A DNA stretch of 64,000 nt. Source: Actinospineispora eucalypti. GTDB lineage: Bacteria > Actinomycetota > Actinomycetes > Mycobacteriales > Pseudonocardiaceae. The notes beneath the pieces are model-generated. The model was not told the DNA's origin. It saw only the letters and a program-made list of their open reading frames with translations, and searched no databases. The stretch is from assembly GCA_014208095.1 (NCBI GenBank), contig JACHMT010000002.1, forward strand, positions 682,001 to 746,000. The letters run 5' to 3'. Shown piece after piece: positions 51,179 to 60,130 of the stretch (the stretch's first letter is position 1; each line of letters starts with the position of its first letter). The translations under genes and the position numbers were made by a program.

Positions 51179-51993
51179 CCGACCTCGGCCAGGTAGCCGG
51201 CGAGCGCGCGGTCGAAGCGCTCGCCGGCCTCGAACATCGGGTAGTGCCCGCACTCGGCCAGCACCGTGAGGTGCCCGTCCCCGCCGGACGCGGCCAGCCG
51301 CCGGCGCACCCACTCCGCGCCGTCGGCCGGCGTCACCGGGTCCGCCGCGCCGACGATCTGCCGCACCGGCAGCCCCACCCCGTCCAGCGCGGCGGTCAGG
51401 TCGGTGCGCAGGTAGGTCCGGTAGCACTCGATGGCCGACCAGGTCGGCATGCGCAGCTGCATGCCGACCAACCAGTCCACCAGCCCCGGCTCGGGCACGG
51501 TGCCGAACGCGCCCCGCACGTTTGCCCGGCGCGCCGCCTTCCGGTCGGTCCGTTCGGCCGTGAGGAGGGCCGGCTCGAGTCGGTCGGCGTCCCGGCCGAA
51601 GGGGAACCGGGCCGAACGGGTCGCCCGCACCCCGTTGGAGCACACCAGCACCAGCTGGGCCAGCCGGCGCTCCCCCGCCGCCGCGACGGCCAGCCCGACC
51701 TGCCCGCCGAACGAGTACCCGACCAGCGAGACGTCCCGCAGGTCCAGCCGGTCCAGCACCGTGCGCACGTCGGCCACCAGCCGGTCCATCCCGTACCCGC
51801 GCACCGGCTTGTCCGAGCTGCCGGTGCCGCGCAGGTCCAGGCCCAGCACCCGGTAGCTGGGCGCCAGGTCGCGCAGCTGCGCGTGCCACACCTCGTGGTC
51901 CAGGCCGAACCCGGCGATCAGCAGCACCGGCCGGCCCCGGCCCACGTCCCGCACGTGCAGCCGGACCCCGGGCTCCACCTCGACCACGGTCAT
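51175..51993 (-). CDS. Alpha/beta hydrolase paired with the Baeyer-Villiger monooxygenase
   Basis: 272 residues. LIAGFGLDHEVWHAQL, LDLRGTGSSDKP, elbow GYSFGG, and GAADPVTP with CGHYPMFEAGERF. Such hydrolases cleave the ester or lactone that a Baeyer-Villiger enzyme makes. The ATG overlaps the monooxygenase stop (ATGA), so the two are one transcript. Confidence 0.88.
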   Translation of the reverse strand: MTVVEVEPGVRLHVRDVGRGRPVLLIAGFGLDHEVWHAQLRDLAPSYRVLGLDLRGTGSSDKPVRGYGMDRLVADVRTVLDRLDLRDVSLVGYSFGGQVGLAVAAAGERRLAQLVLVCSNGVRATRSARFPFGRDADRLEPALLTAERTDRKAARRANVRGAFGTVPEPGLVDWLVGMQLRMPTWSAIECYRTYLRTDLTAALDGVGLPVRQIVGAADPVTPADGAEWVRRRLAASGGDGHLTVLAECGHYPMFEAGERFDRALAGYLAEVG

Positions 51994-53996
51994 CCGGCGG
52001 CTCCGCCGGCGAAGCCGGCCTGGGGCGGGCGGCCAGTTCGGCGCCCGCCGGGAAGCTCGAGCCCGAGCTCGGCGTGGAAGTCGGCCAGGTCCGGTTCCTG
52101 CGTCAGCTCCCGGAACTCCACGTTGGTCCAGGGCATCGTGGTGACGACCCGCCCGGCGCCGTTGCGGTAGTAGGTCGTCATGCCCGGATGCGCCCAGATG
52201 GTGCGCTCCAGCGCGGCGTCCAGCCGCCGGGTGTACCGGTCGTGCACCTCCGGCCGGCACTCGACCACGTCGATGCCCTCGGCCAGCATCCGGGCCAGCA
52301 GCTTCATCACGTAGCCCAGCTCCATCTCGATGCCCAGCGCGGCGCTGCCGCCGTGCCCGGCGATGGTGTTCGGGCCGAGCAGCATGAAGAAGTTGGGGAA
52401 GTCCGGCACGGTCATGCCCAGGTAGGCGCGGGCGTCGTCCTCGCCCCAGGTCTCCCGCAGCGTGCGCCCCGACCGGCCGCGCACCTCGATCGGGGCCAGC
52501 AGGTTCAGGTTCTGGAAGCCGGTGGCCAGCACCAACACGTCCGCCGGGATCTCGCGGCCCGGCTCGGTGACCACGCCGCCCGGGGTCACCTTGGCCACCG
52601 GGTCGGTGACCACCTCCACGTCGTCGCGGCGCACCGTGCGGAACCACCCGGCGTCCAGCAGCGGGCGCTTCCCGTAGGGCGGGTAGTCGGGCAGGCAGAC
52701 CGGCAGCAGCTCGTCGGCGCGGTCGCCCAGCTCGCGGGCGATGTACTTGGCCAGGAAGGCCCGGTGGCGGTCGTTGACCGCGTTCACCGACCGCCCCGGG
52801 TGCGGCCACTCCGGGTCGACCTGCAGCGCGGGAAACAGCCGGTCGCCGAAGTTCCACACCAGGCGCAGCCGGTACCAGCCCAGGTAGTGCGGCACCTCCC
52901 GCATGAGGTACCTGGTCGCCTCGTCGACCGCGCGCGGCTGGTTCGGGTTGGGCAGGCCCCACTGCGGGGACCGCTGGAACACGGTCACCCGCTCGGCGAC
53001 GCCGGCGATGGCCGGCACCAGCTGCATCGCGCTGGCCCCGGTGCCGATCACCGCCACCCGCCTGCCGCGCACGTCCACCGCCGGGTCCCACCGGGCGGTG
53101 TGCATGCACGGGCCGGCAAAGCTGTCCAGTCCGGCGATGTCCGGGTACTTCGGGCGGTTCAGGTACCCGGTCGCGGTGATCACGATGTGCGCGGTCAGCG
53201 TCTCCCGGCGGCCGTCGCCCGCGCGCAGCCGCACCGACCAGCGGCGCTCGCCGGCCCGCCAGGCCATCGACTCGACCTCCAGGCCGCCCCGGATGTGCGG
53301 GCGCAGCCGGTACTCGTCGGCCAGGTCGTTCAGGTACCGGTGCAGCTCGTCGCGGCGGGCGAAGTAGCGCGACCAGTCGGCCCGCTGGGCGAAGGAGAAC
53401 GAGTAGAGGTGGCTGGGCGTGTCCACCCCGCAGCCGGGGTAGGTGTTCTCCAGCCAGGTGCCGCCGACGTCCGGGTTCTTGTCCACGATGGTGAACGCCA
53501 CGCCGGCCTTGCGCAGCTTGATCCCCGCGCACAGTCCGGCGAACCCGGCGCCGACCACGAGCACCCGCAGGTCCGCCGGCACATCGGGGAACTCGACGTC
53601 CCGGCTGGCCACGCCCAGCTCCTCGGCGAGCAGCGGCCCGATGCCCGCCGGCAGCGAGTTGCCCGGGCCGAGGGAGATCTCCAGCATCTCGGCCAGCTGG
53701 TCCGGCGTCGGCGGCGGCGCCGGGGGCAGCCCGCCGGCCCAGCGCCGGGTGACCAGCTCCTCGGCGGCCGCCCGGATCTCCCGCTGTGTCTCCGCCGGCA
53801 GTCCGCCGGTGTCGTCCTCCCCGGCGCCCCTCGGCGCGGCCGGCCGCCACTCCGGGCGCAGCCAGCCCGCGCGGTCCCCGCTGAGCGTGGCCATGGCCAT
53901 CAACAGGGTGGGCAGATGCGCCCCGGCCAGCGCCGCGCGCAGCTCGGCCGGGCTCCGGTCGGTGGTTCGGGGGTCGGTGGTCCGGGCTTGCGCCAC
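51990..53996 (-). CDS. Baeyer-Villiger flavin monooxygenase
   Basis: 668 residues. FAD motif GAGFAG (149-154), BVMO fingerprint F-x-G-x3-H-x3-W in FAGPCMHTARW (293-303), NADPH motif GTGASA (318-323) and a second dinucleotide-type segment late. An N-terminal domain of about 140 residues precedes the FAD motif, as in 4-hydroxyacetophenone monooxygenase. It inserts oxygen next to a ketone. GTG start (53994-53996). It is divergent from the TetR gene, with the shared operator between them. Confidence 0.9.
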   Translation of the reverse strand: MAQARTTDPRTTDRSPAELRAALAGAHLPTLLMAMATLSGDRAGWLRPEWRPAAPRGAGEDDTGGLPAETQREIRAAAEELVTRRWAGGLPPAPPPTPDQLAEMLEISLGPGNSLPAGIGPLLAEELGVASRDVEFPDVPADLRVLVVGAGFAGLCAGIKLRKAGVAFTIVDKNPDVGGTWLENTYPGCGVDTPSHLYSFSFAQRADWSRYFARRDELHRYLNDLADEYRLRPHIRGGLEVESMAWRAGERRWSVRLRAGDGRRETLTAHIVITATGYLNRPKYPDIAGLDSFAGPCMHTARWDPAVDVRGRRVAVIGTGASAMQLVPAIAGVAERVTVFQRSPQWGLPNPNQPRAVDEATRYLMREVPHYLGWYRLRLVWNFGDRLFPALQVDPEWPHPGRSVNAVNDRHRAFLAKYIARELGDRADELLPVCLPDYPPYGKRPLLDAGWFRTVRRDDVEVVTDPVAKVTPGGVVTEPGREIPADVLVLATGFQNLNLLAPIEVRGRSGRTLRETWGEDDARAYLGMTVPDFPNFFMLLGPNTIAGHGGSAALGIEMELGYVMKLLARMLAEGIDVVECRPEVHDRYTRRLDAALERTIWAHPGMTTYYRNGAGRVVTTMPWTNVEFRELTQEPDLADFHAELGLELPGGRRTGRPPQAGFAGGAAG

Positions 53997-54011
53997 GCCG
54001 CACGCTCCATC

Positions 54012-54033
54012 TTTTTGAACCTGGCCGTCTCAA
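54012..54033. promoter_or_regulatory. Shared operator between the BVMO operon and its TetR gene
   Basis: TTTTTGAACC then TGGC then CGTCTCAA; imperfect dyad with TTGA/TCAA arms. 19 of 22 positions match the element at 45900-45921 before the ADH operon. It sits in the 73-bp divergent gap. Confidence 0.65.
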
Positions 54034-54069
54034 ATACTATAGGCAACCCGCCGGTACGATCGAAATGAC

Positions 54070-54714
54070 ATGACCTCCCAGATTGCCGACGGCGCCACCG
54101 TGACGGCCGCGTCGACAACCCAGCGCAGGCGGGGCCGCCCGCCGCGCAACATCGACGACGGAGCGGTGGTGGCCGCCATCGAGCGGCTGTTCGCCGAGGG
54201 CGGGATCGACGCGGTCACCATCGAGCGCACCGCCAAGGAGCTGTGCGTCTCCCGCGCCACGCTGTACCGCTCGGTGCCGGACAAGGCCCACCTGCTGGGC
54301 ATCCTGTTCGTCCGGATGACCGACGAACTGGACCGCAACGCGGCGCGCGCCATCCGGGCGCCGGACGCCACCCCCAAGGAGCGGCTGACCGAGCTGATCC
54401 GGGTGCAGATCGACGCGGCCGTACGGATGCGCGACTACTTCTTCGTGTTCTTCGACGGTTCCCGGCTGCCGCGCACCGTGCACCGGGAGTGGCGGCGCTG
54501 GACCCGGCGGCACGAGCAGGTCTGGATCGACGCGGTGGCGGAGGCGATCGACGCGGGCGCGCTGCCGCCCGGCGACCCCCGGCTGACCACCCGGATGATC
54601 CTCGGCATGCTGATCTGGATCGCGCACTGGTTCCGCGCCTCGGAGGGCATCACCACCGAGCAGATCCAGGCCAAGGCACTCGAGCTGGTGGGTTTCACCC
54701 GGGAGCAGAGGTAG
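54070..54714 (+). CDS. TetR family regulator (probable controller of BVMO and ADH operons)
   Basis: 214 residues. A helix-turn-helix at about residues 47-67 (VTIERTAKELCVSRATLYRSV) and a helical effector domain. It has its own operator and is divergent from the BVMO operon. The same operator sequence 8 kb away suggests a second target. Confidence 0.88.
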   Translation: MTSQIADGATVTAASTTQRRRGRPPRNIDDGAVVAAIERLFAEGGIDAVTIERTAKELCVSRATLYRSVPDKAHLLGILFVRMTDELDRNAARAIRAPDATPKERLTELIRVQIDAAVRMRDYFFVFFDGSRLPRTVHREWRRWTRRHEQVWIDAVAEAIDAGALPPGDPRLTTRMILGMLIWIAHWFRASEGITTEQIQAKALELVGFTREQR

Positions 54715-54719
54715 GTCCG

Positions 54720-55910
54720 GTGGCGACGACGACCCGTGAGAACCGACCGTCCCGGTCGCGGCCCAGCGGCCGCACCTTCTTCCTGATCATCCTGTTCGTG
54801 GTGCCGGTGCTGCTGTACGCGGTCCCGGCCTGGCGGCTGCTCGGCGCGGGCGCCGACTGGCCGGCGCCGGTGGTCACCGTGGGCGCCGCGTTGTTCGCGC
54901 TGGCCCTGGTGGGCGTGCCGGTCGGCATGTTGCTCGGCCACGGGCCCCGGCAGCTCGACGCCGCCGCCCGGCTGGGCGACCTGTTGCTCGGTTCGGGCTG
55001 GGTGCTGCTGGTCTGGACGCTGTTCGGCGAGCCGGTCCGGCTGGTGCTGGCGCTGGCCGGGGTGCCCGATCCCACCCGCGCGCGGATGGTGGCCGTACTG
55101 GTGCTAGCGGCGGTCGCCGTGCTGCTGGCCTACGGCTACCGGCAGGCAACCCGGGTGCCCCGGGTCGTGCCGGTCGAGGTCCGGCTGGACCGGCTGGGCG
55201 CGGGCCTGGACGGGTTGCGCATCGCGCTGATCACGGACACCCATTTCGGCCCGATCGACCGGCGCGGCTGGGGCGAGCGGGTGGTGGCCGAGGTCAACGA
55301 GCTGAACGCGGACATCGTCTGCCACGCCGGCGACCTCGCGGACGGCCTGCCCGACCGGCGCGCCGACCAGGTGGCCGCCTTGGCCGACGTGCGGGCCGAG
55401 CTCGGCCGCTACTACATCGTGGGCAACCACGAGCACTTCGCCGAGGCCCAGGCCTGGCTGGACCACATGCGGCGGCTGGGCTGGCACACCCTCCACAACC
55501 GGCACGACGTGGTGGCGCGCGGCGGTGACCAGCTGGTGGTGGCCGGGATCGACGACCCGACCGGCGTGGGCAGCGGGCGGGGACCCGACCTGCCGGCCGC
55601 GCTGGCCGGCGCCAACCGGGAGCTGCCCGTGCTTCTGCTCGCCCACCAACCGAAACAGGTCGCCGAGGCGGCCGAGGCCGGCATCGACCTGCAACTCTCC
55701 GGGCACACGCACGGCGGCCAGATCTGGCCGTTCCACTACCTGGTCCGCACCGACCAGCCGGTGCTGGCCGGACTGAGCCGGCACGGCGCGCGCACCCAGC
55801 TCTACACCAGCCGGGGCACCGGATTCTGGGGGCCGCCGCTGCGCGTCTTCGCGCCGAGCGAGATCACCCTGATCACCCTCCGCGGTCCCGCGCCGGAGGC
55901 GCTGGGCTGA
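54720..55910 (+). CDS. Membrane-anchored metallophosphoesterase
   Basis: 396 residues. Four N-terminal hydrophobic helices (about 20-40, 50-72, 88-112, 122-140), then the phosphoesterase: D-x-H at DTHFGP (D173, H175), GDLADG, GNHEH, and GHTHGGQ. It is a YkuE-type calcineurin-like hydrolase with two metals, possibly acting on phospholipid intermediates. GTG at 54720, 6 bp after the TetR stop, so the genes may share a transcript. Confidence 0.88.
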   Translation: MATTTRENRPSRSRPSGRTFFLIILFVVPVLLYAVPAWRLLGAGADWPAPVVTVGAALFALALVGVPVGMLLGHGPRQLDAAARLGDLLLGSGWVLLVWTLFGEPVRLVLALAGVPDPTRARMVAVLVLAAVAVLLAYGYRQATRVPRVVPVEVRLDRLGAGLDGLRIALITDTHFGPIDRRGWGERVVAEVNELNADIVCHAGDLADGLPDRRADQVAALADVRAELGRYYIVGNHEHFAEAQAWLDHMRRLGWHTLHNRHDVVARGGDQLVVAGIDDPTGVGSGRGPDLPAALAGANRELPVLLLAHQPKQVAEAAEAGIDLQLSGHTHGGQIWPFHYLVRTDQPVLAGLSRHGARTQLYTSRGTGFWGPPLRVFAPSEITLITLRGPAPEALG

Positions 55911-55974
55911 GGGCACGCCCGGTTTGGCGCGTGCGGGAGATTCAGCCGACTGACCGATCGGGCGACCACCGAGC

Positions 55975-56385
55975 TCAGCCATCCACCCATCCGTGTGCGT
56001 GCGCCATGCGCACCAGGTGCTGCCGCACGCGCAAAATCTGTTCCCCGGTGAGTCCGGGTGCCGACGCGAGCAGTAGCTCCGTCACTTCTTCAGTAAACTC
56101 TTTTGCCGTCAGCACATCGCACAGGCCGTCATCCGCACTGCGTGTGGCGCCCGTTCGAGGGGGTGGCACATATTCCGGCGCCTGCTCCAACAGCTGAACC
56201 GCGGAAGCTTTCAGGCCGCGCCCACTCTCCTCTATTTCGAACTCCACCCGGGCGCCGGTGGCTAACAGGGATTTGTCGAAGTCCAGGTCATTGACGTGGA
56301 TGAACACATCCTCGCCACCGTCCTCCTGGCCAACGAACCCGTAGCCCCGCGCCTCGTCGAACTTCAGTACCCGCCCCACTGCCAT
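55975..56385 (-). CDS. Cold-shock-domain protein with a C-terminal extension
   Basis: 136 residues, double a normal CspA. The N-terminal domain (residues 2-68) has RNP1 GYGFVG (14-19) and RNP2 DVFIHV (26-31). The C-terminal half is a separate helical domain (EFTEEVTELLLASAPGLTGEQILRVRQHL). The ATG is preceded by GGAGGCGGAG. It binds single-stranded nucleic acid; this fused form is typical of actinobacteria. Confidence 0.88.
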   Translation of the reverse strand: MAVGRVLKFDEARGYGFVGQEDGGEDVFIHVNDLDFDKSLLATGARVEFEIEESGRGLKASAVQLLEQAPEYVPPPRTGATRSADDGLCDVLTAKEFTEEVTELLLASAPGLTGEQILRVRQHLVRMAHAHGWVDG

Positions 56386-56626
56386 AACTCCGCCTCCACA
56401 ACAAGTCTGACTGATCCGTAGGTCGCGCCGCCACAAACAACCCCGCTTGCCGCAAAGATCCGCATACTCTTTTCCGTCTGAATCGCGGCCCGATCTTCTT
56501 GATCACTCCAGTTCTGGATGTTAGCACTGAGGAAATTCAGCATTTATTGGTGGAAGACTCGGCGGCATTCTTGCCGTAGCAACCATTCCCTACCCAACCG
56601 ATCAGCGTTCGGTTAAGCTTCGCGCG

Positions 56627-58219
56627 GTGGACCTCAGGACCCCGAACCCGATGCACCACCGCTGCGCACCCCAGGACGCCTGGTCGACCGTCAACACCAG
56701 GGAGAACTATCCCGGCGTGATGAGCCCGCTGGGCGCCACGCTGTGGCTGCCGGTGTCCGACCTGGCGGTGAACGGAACCTTCCACGACTTCGGTGTGCTG
56801 CCCGCGTCGGAGATCCGGATCGCCGCCAACCCGGGCCAGGCCACCTCGGCGGTGTTCTTCGGCCGCTACACCGCGAACCTGAACTACTTCCGCCGGATGT
56901 GCGACCTGATGCCGGGCACCTCCGGGGCGGTGTTCGAGGAGCAGATCTTCGGCACGGTGCGGACCGACGCTCCCGACTACTCGTCCCGGCGGCGCTACCC
57001 GGTGATCGCGGTCAAGGCGCCCCTGCTGGTCGCCCGGCTGCCCCGGCGGATCCGGCGCATGTCCGCCCGGCTGAGCGGGTGGTGGCGCTGGGCCACCTCG
57101 CCGGCGGGCCTGGCGCGGCCGGCCGGCGTGCAGCTGCGGCAGGCCCGGCTGATGCTCGAGTACGCCATGCGTGAGCACGTGTCGGGCACCCTCGTGGCCC
57201 AGGCGGTGTTCGACAAGCTCGGCGGGCTGGCCGAGCGGGCCGGGGAGCCGGGGCTGCACCTCGAGCTGTCCTCCGGGCTCGGCCAGATGGTGGAGGTGGA
57301 GCTGGTCGCGGCGCTGCACCGGGTCGCCCGCGGCGAGCTGGGCCTGAACGGCTTCCTGGCCGACTACGGGTTCCGCTGTGCCGGCGAGGTGGAGATGTCC
57401 AACCCGTCATGGCGGGAACGTCCCGAACTGGTCGAGCGGCTGGTGCGCAAGTACCGCACCGCGCCCGAGGCGCCGGACCGGGCGGAGCGGCGCGAGGCCG
57501 ACCGGCGAGCCGCGCGCCACCGCCTGCTCAGCGCCCTTTCCCCGGCCGACCGGGCGCTGGCCCGGATTCTGCTGCGGGTGGCGGCCGTGTTCATCCCCCT
57601 GCGCGAGGAGGGCAAGGCCGCCCTGGCCCGCGCGTTCGACGGCGCCCGCGCGGCCTCTCACGCCCGCAGCCGGGAGCTGGTGGCGGCCGGCGTGCTGGAC
57701 GCCGAGGACGACATGTTCTACCTGACCTTCGAGGAGATCACCGGCACGCCGCCGGCCGACGCGAAAGGACTGGTGGCGGCCCGCCGGGAGCTGCGCGCGG
57801 CCTACGAGAAGATCGACGTGCCGGACTTCTGGCTGGGCAACCCGGAACCGGTCACCCCGGCCGCGCGGCCCGAGGAGCGGGCCGACCGGCTGACCGGCAT
57901 CGCCGCCGCCTCCGGGGTGGTCCAGGGCCCGGCCAGGGTGGTCCACGACGCGGACGGCTGCGACGAGCTGGAGCCCGGCGAGATCCTGGTCTGCCGGGCC
58001 ACCGACCCGTCCTGGGCCTCCGCCTTCCACCTGGCCGCCGGGGTCGTGATCGACATCGGCTCGGCCTCCTCGCACGGCGCGATCGTGGCCCGCGAGATGG
58101 GCCTGCCCTGCGTGATCAACACCGGCCGGGGCACGGCGGCGCTGCGCACCGGCGACCTGTTGCGGGTGGACGGCACGCTCGGCGAGGTCACCGTGCTCAC
58201 CCGGGTGGAGGGGACGTAG
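56627..58219 (+). CDS. PEP-utilizing enzyme-family protein without ATP-grasp domain
   Basis: 530 residues. The C-terminal swivelling (phosphohistidine) domain is clear: ASGVVQGPARVVHDADG, and SSHGAIVAREMGLPCVINT with the phosphorylatable His about 483. The first 400 residues show no ATP-grasp PPDK_N domain; they resemble the middle region of rifampin phosphotransferase-like proteins (TRENYPGVMSPLGATLW near the start). GTG start. It may accept phosphate from a partner or work as a binding module. Stand-alone relatives are known in actinobacteria. Confidence 0.75.
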   Translation: MDLRTPNPMHHRCAPQDAWSTVNTRENYPGVMSPLGATLWLPVSDLAVNGTFHDFGVLPASEIRIAANPGQATSAVFFGRYTANLNYFRRMCDLMPGTSGAVFEEQIFGTVRTDAPDYSSRRRYPVIAVKAPLLVARLPRRIRRMSARLSGWWRWATSPAGLARPAGVQLRQARLMLEYAMREHVSGTLVAQAVFDKLGGLAERAGEPGLHLELSSGLGQMVEVELVAALHRVARGELGLNGFLADYGFRCAGEVEMSNPSWRERPELVERLVRKYRTAPEAPDRAERREADRRAARHRLLSALSPADRALARILLRVAAVFIPLREEGKAALARAFDGARAASHARSRELVAAGVLDAEDDMFYLTFEEITGTPPADAKGLVAARRELRAAYEKIDVPDFWLGNPEPVTPAARPEERADRLTGIAAASGVVQGPARVVHDADGCDELEPGEILVCRATDPSWASAFHLAAGVVIDIGSASSHGAIVAREMGLPCVINTGRGTAALRTGDLLRVDGTLGEVTVLTRVEGT

Positions 58220-58234
58220 CGGTTCCGCCCAGCC

Positions 58235-59434
58235 CTACAGCGGGTCGGTGACCCCGAGCGCGCCGAGCAGCGTGCGCAGCTTCGCGCTGGTCTCGGCCAG
58301 CTCGGTGACCGGGTTGGAGCCGTCCACCACGCCGGCGCCGGCGAACAGCCGCAACGCGCGGTCCCTCACCTCCGCGCTGCGGATGGTCACCGCCCATTCC
58401 CCGTCGCCACCGGGGGCGGACCAGCCGACCATGCCGGTGTAGTAACCCCGCTCCACCGTCTCCAGGTCGCCGATCGCCGCGCGCGCCTCGGCCAGCGGCA
58501 CCCCGCACACCGCCGGAGTCGGGTGCAAGGCCTCGGCCAGCTCGAGCGCGGACACCTCGGGGTCGGCCAGCCGGCCGCTGATCCGGCTGGACAGGTGCCA
58601 CATCGAGCCGGTGCCGATCACCGACGGCTCCTGGGGCACCCGCAGCCCCACGCAGTACCGGCCGAGCACCTCGGCCACCTGGGCGGCGACGAACTCGTGC
58701 TCCCGCCGGTCCTTGCCGGACGCCGCCAGCCGGTCCGCGCGCCGGCGGTCCTCCACCGGGTCGGCCGCCCGGGCCTCGGAGCCGGCCAGTGGGTTGGCCA
58801 CCACCTGGTCCCCCCGCCGGCTCACCAGCAGCTCCGGGCTGGCCCCGAGCAGCGTGCGGGTGGCGTGGTCGCCGGGCTCGGAGACGTCCACCGCGAACAC
58901 GTGCGCGCCCGGGTCGGTGCGCACCAACCGGGCCAGCACGGCCGGCACCGACACCCCCGACTCGGCGACCAGCTCGACGCAGCGGGCCAGCACCACCTTG
59001 CGCAGCGACCCGGCACCGATCAGGTCGAGCGCGCCGCGAACCGCGGCCAGGTACTCGTCGGGGGCGGTCAGGTGCCGGACCCGCCAGCACCCCGGCGACC
59101 AGCCCGGCTCGGCACCCGGCTCGAGTCCACCGGCCGAGCCGGCCCGACGCACCACCGACGGCACCACCAGGCTGGCCGGCGCTCCCGGCCCGAACCCGAG
59201 CGCGCCGACCACCATCGGGTCCGGCAAGCCGGCCGCCACAGCGTCCGCCAGCGCCCGCCGAACCGCCGCGACCCGGGCCCGGCAACCGCCTCCGGCGTCC
59301 ACCACCGAGTGAACGCCGTCCGCGAGCAGGCTGCCGCTGGCCGAGGAGTAGAAGAACGAGCCGGGTAGATAGGCCCTGAGCAGGTCGGACGGGCTGTGCA
59401 CGGGTCGCGGCCTGACCAAAGCCGAGGTGGACAC
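58235..59434 (-). CDS. Isochorismate synthase
   Basis: 399 residues, DhbC/EntC type. LRKVVLARCVEL, LLGASPELLVSRRGDQVVANPLAGS, HEFVAAQVAEVL and LHPTPAVCGVPLAEA are family hallmarks, and the C-terminal SNPVTELAETSAKLRTLL is retained. It converts chorismate to isochorismate, the first step to 2,3-dihydroxybenzoate siderophores or salicylate. GTG start with AAGGAG about 5 bp upstream. A strong iron-box lies before it; no other siderophore genes are in view. Confidence 0.9.
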   Translation of the reverse strand: MSTSALVRPRPVHSPSDLLRAYLPGSFFYSSASGSLLADGVHSVVDAGGGCRARVAAVRRALADAVAAGLPDPMVVGALGFGPGAPASLVVPSVVRRAGSAGGLEPGAEPGWSPGCWRVRHLTAPDEYLAAVRGALDLIGAGSLRKVVLARCVELVAESGVSVPAVLARLVRTDPGAHVFAVDVSEPGDHATRTLLGASPELLVSRRGDQVVANPLAGSEARAADPVEDRRRADRLAASGKDRREHEFVAAQVAEVLGRYCVGLRVPQEPSVIGTGSMWHLSSRISGRLADPEVSALELAEALHPTPAVCGVPLAEARAAIGDLETVERGYYTGMVGWSAPGGDGEWAVTIRSAEVRDRALRLFAGAGVVDGSNPVTELAETSAKLRTLLGALGVTDPL

Positions 59435-59480
59435 ACGTACTCCTTTCGGCCGGGTCGACGACTGGCCAACACCTACTTAA

Positions 59481-59499
59481 TTAGGTAAGGCATACCTAT
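59481..59499. promoter_or_regulatory. Iron box (IdeR/DmdR type)
   Basis: TTAGGTAAGGCATACCTAT matches the IdeR/DtxR consensus (TTAGGTTAGGCTAACCTAA, recalled) at 15 of 19 positions, with a perfect TAGGTA/TACCTA dyad. It lies 47 bp before the isochorismate synthase start. Iron repression of that gene is expected. Confidence 0.85.
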
Positions 59500-59613
59500 C
59501 TGAACACCCTCGTTCGAGTGATGGCAAGGTGACTCGAGGAAGACCCGAGCCGATGTGCCCGCCGACACACGAGCCGAGAAACACCAGAGAACAGCAACCA
59601 CACCGGTCACAGT

Positions 59614-59727
59614 GTCTCCGTCGGGCGCCAAATTGGGCGCCCAACCCAGCGCGCCGGCCCCGCCGGCGACGTCTCCGTCGGGCGCCAAACTGGGCGCCCA
59701 ACCCAGCACGCCGGCTCCGCCGGAGTA
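59614..59727. repeat. 57-bp tandem duplication with GGGCGCC hairpins
   Basis: Two 57-bp units (59614-59670 and 59671-59727) differ at about six positions. Each contains GGGCGCCAAA(T/C)TGGGCGCCC, a palindrome that can fold. It fills the gap between the iron-box promoter and the zinc-ribbon gene. It looks like an intergenic repeat element rather than coding DNA. Confidence 0.6.
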
Positions 59728-59728
59728 C

Positions 59729-59989
59729 TCAGACCGGCGGCACCATCCCGGAGATCCATCCGGTGGCGCCGCAGGTCGAGCAGGGCCGGGTCTCGAAACC
59801 GGTGACGAACTCCCCGCCGCCCATGGCCTCGGTGAGCGTGGCTCCACCGGACAGCACGGCCATCCTGGGCAGCACGCGCAGGCCCTTGCCGTCGCAGTCC
59901 CGGCACCAGGTACGCGGCACCCGGTGGCCCTTCGCGCCGCCCGCCTCGGCGCCCGGGTCGTCGGTCTCGTCCGGTTCGTCCGCCGGCAT
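59729..59989 (-). CDS. Small zinc-ribbon protein
   Basis: 86 residues. Two C-x-x-C pairs (TWCRDCDGKG and CSTCGATG) match a DnaJ-type zinc ribbon with CxxCxGxG spacing. The N-terminus is acidic (PADEPDETDDPG). ATG at 59989 after a GGGGGG stretch. Likely a nucleic-acid or protein-binding zinc module; no partner known. Confidence 0.65.
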   Translation of the reverse strand: MPADEPDETDDPGAEAGGAKGHRVPRTWCRDCDGKGLRVLPRMAVLSGGATLTEAMGGGEFVTGFETRPCSTCGATGWISGMVPPV

Positions 59990-60130
59990 GGTGCCCCCTC
60001 CGCTAACCGTGGCGGGCGAGTCTAGCCCTTTCGGCATGCGTCACTCTCCGGACGGGCGGCGCAAATGAGGTACTAGTTCGTGATCAAACAATTGATTTAG
60101 TGTGCTCTTCCGTGAGAAGTTCGCAATACC

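Noticed and set aside
59555-60025. 156-codon rightward ORF across the 57-bp repeat
   Set aside because: It is a low-complexity Ala/Pro reading of the repeat and antisense to the zinc-ribbon gene.
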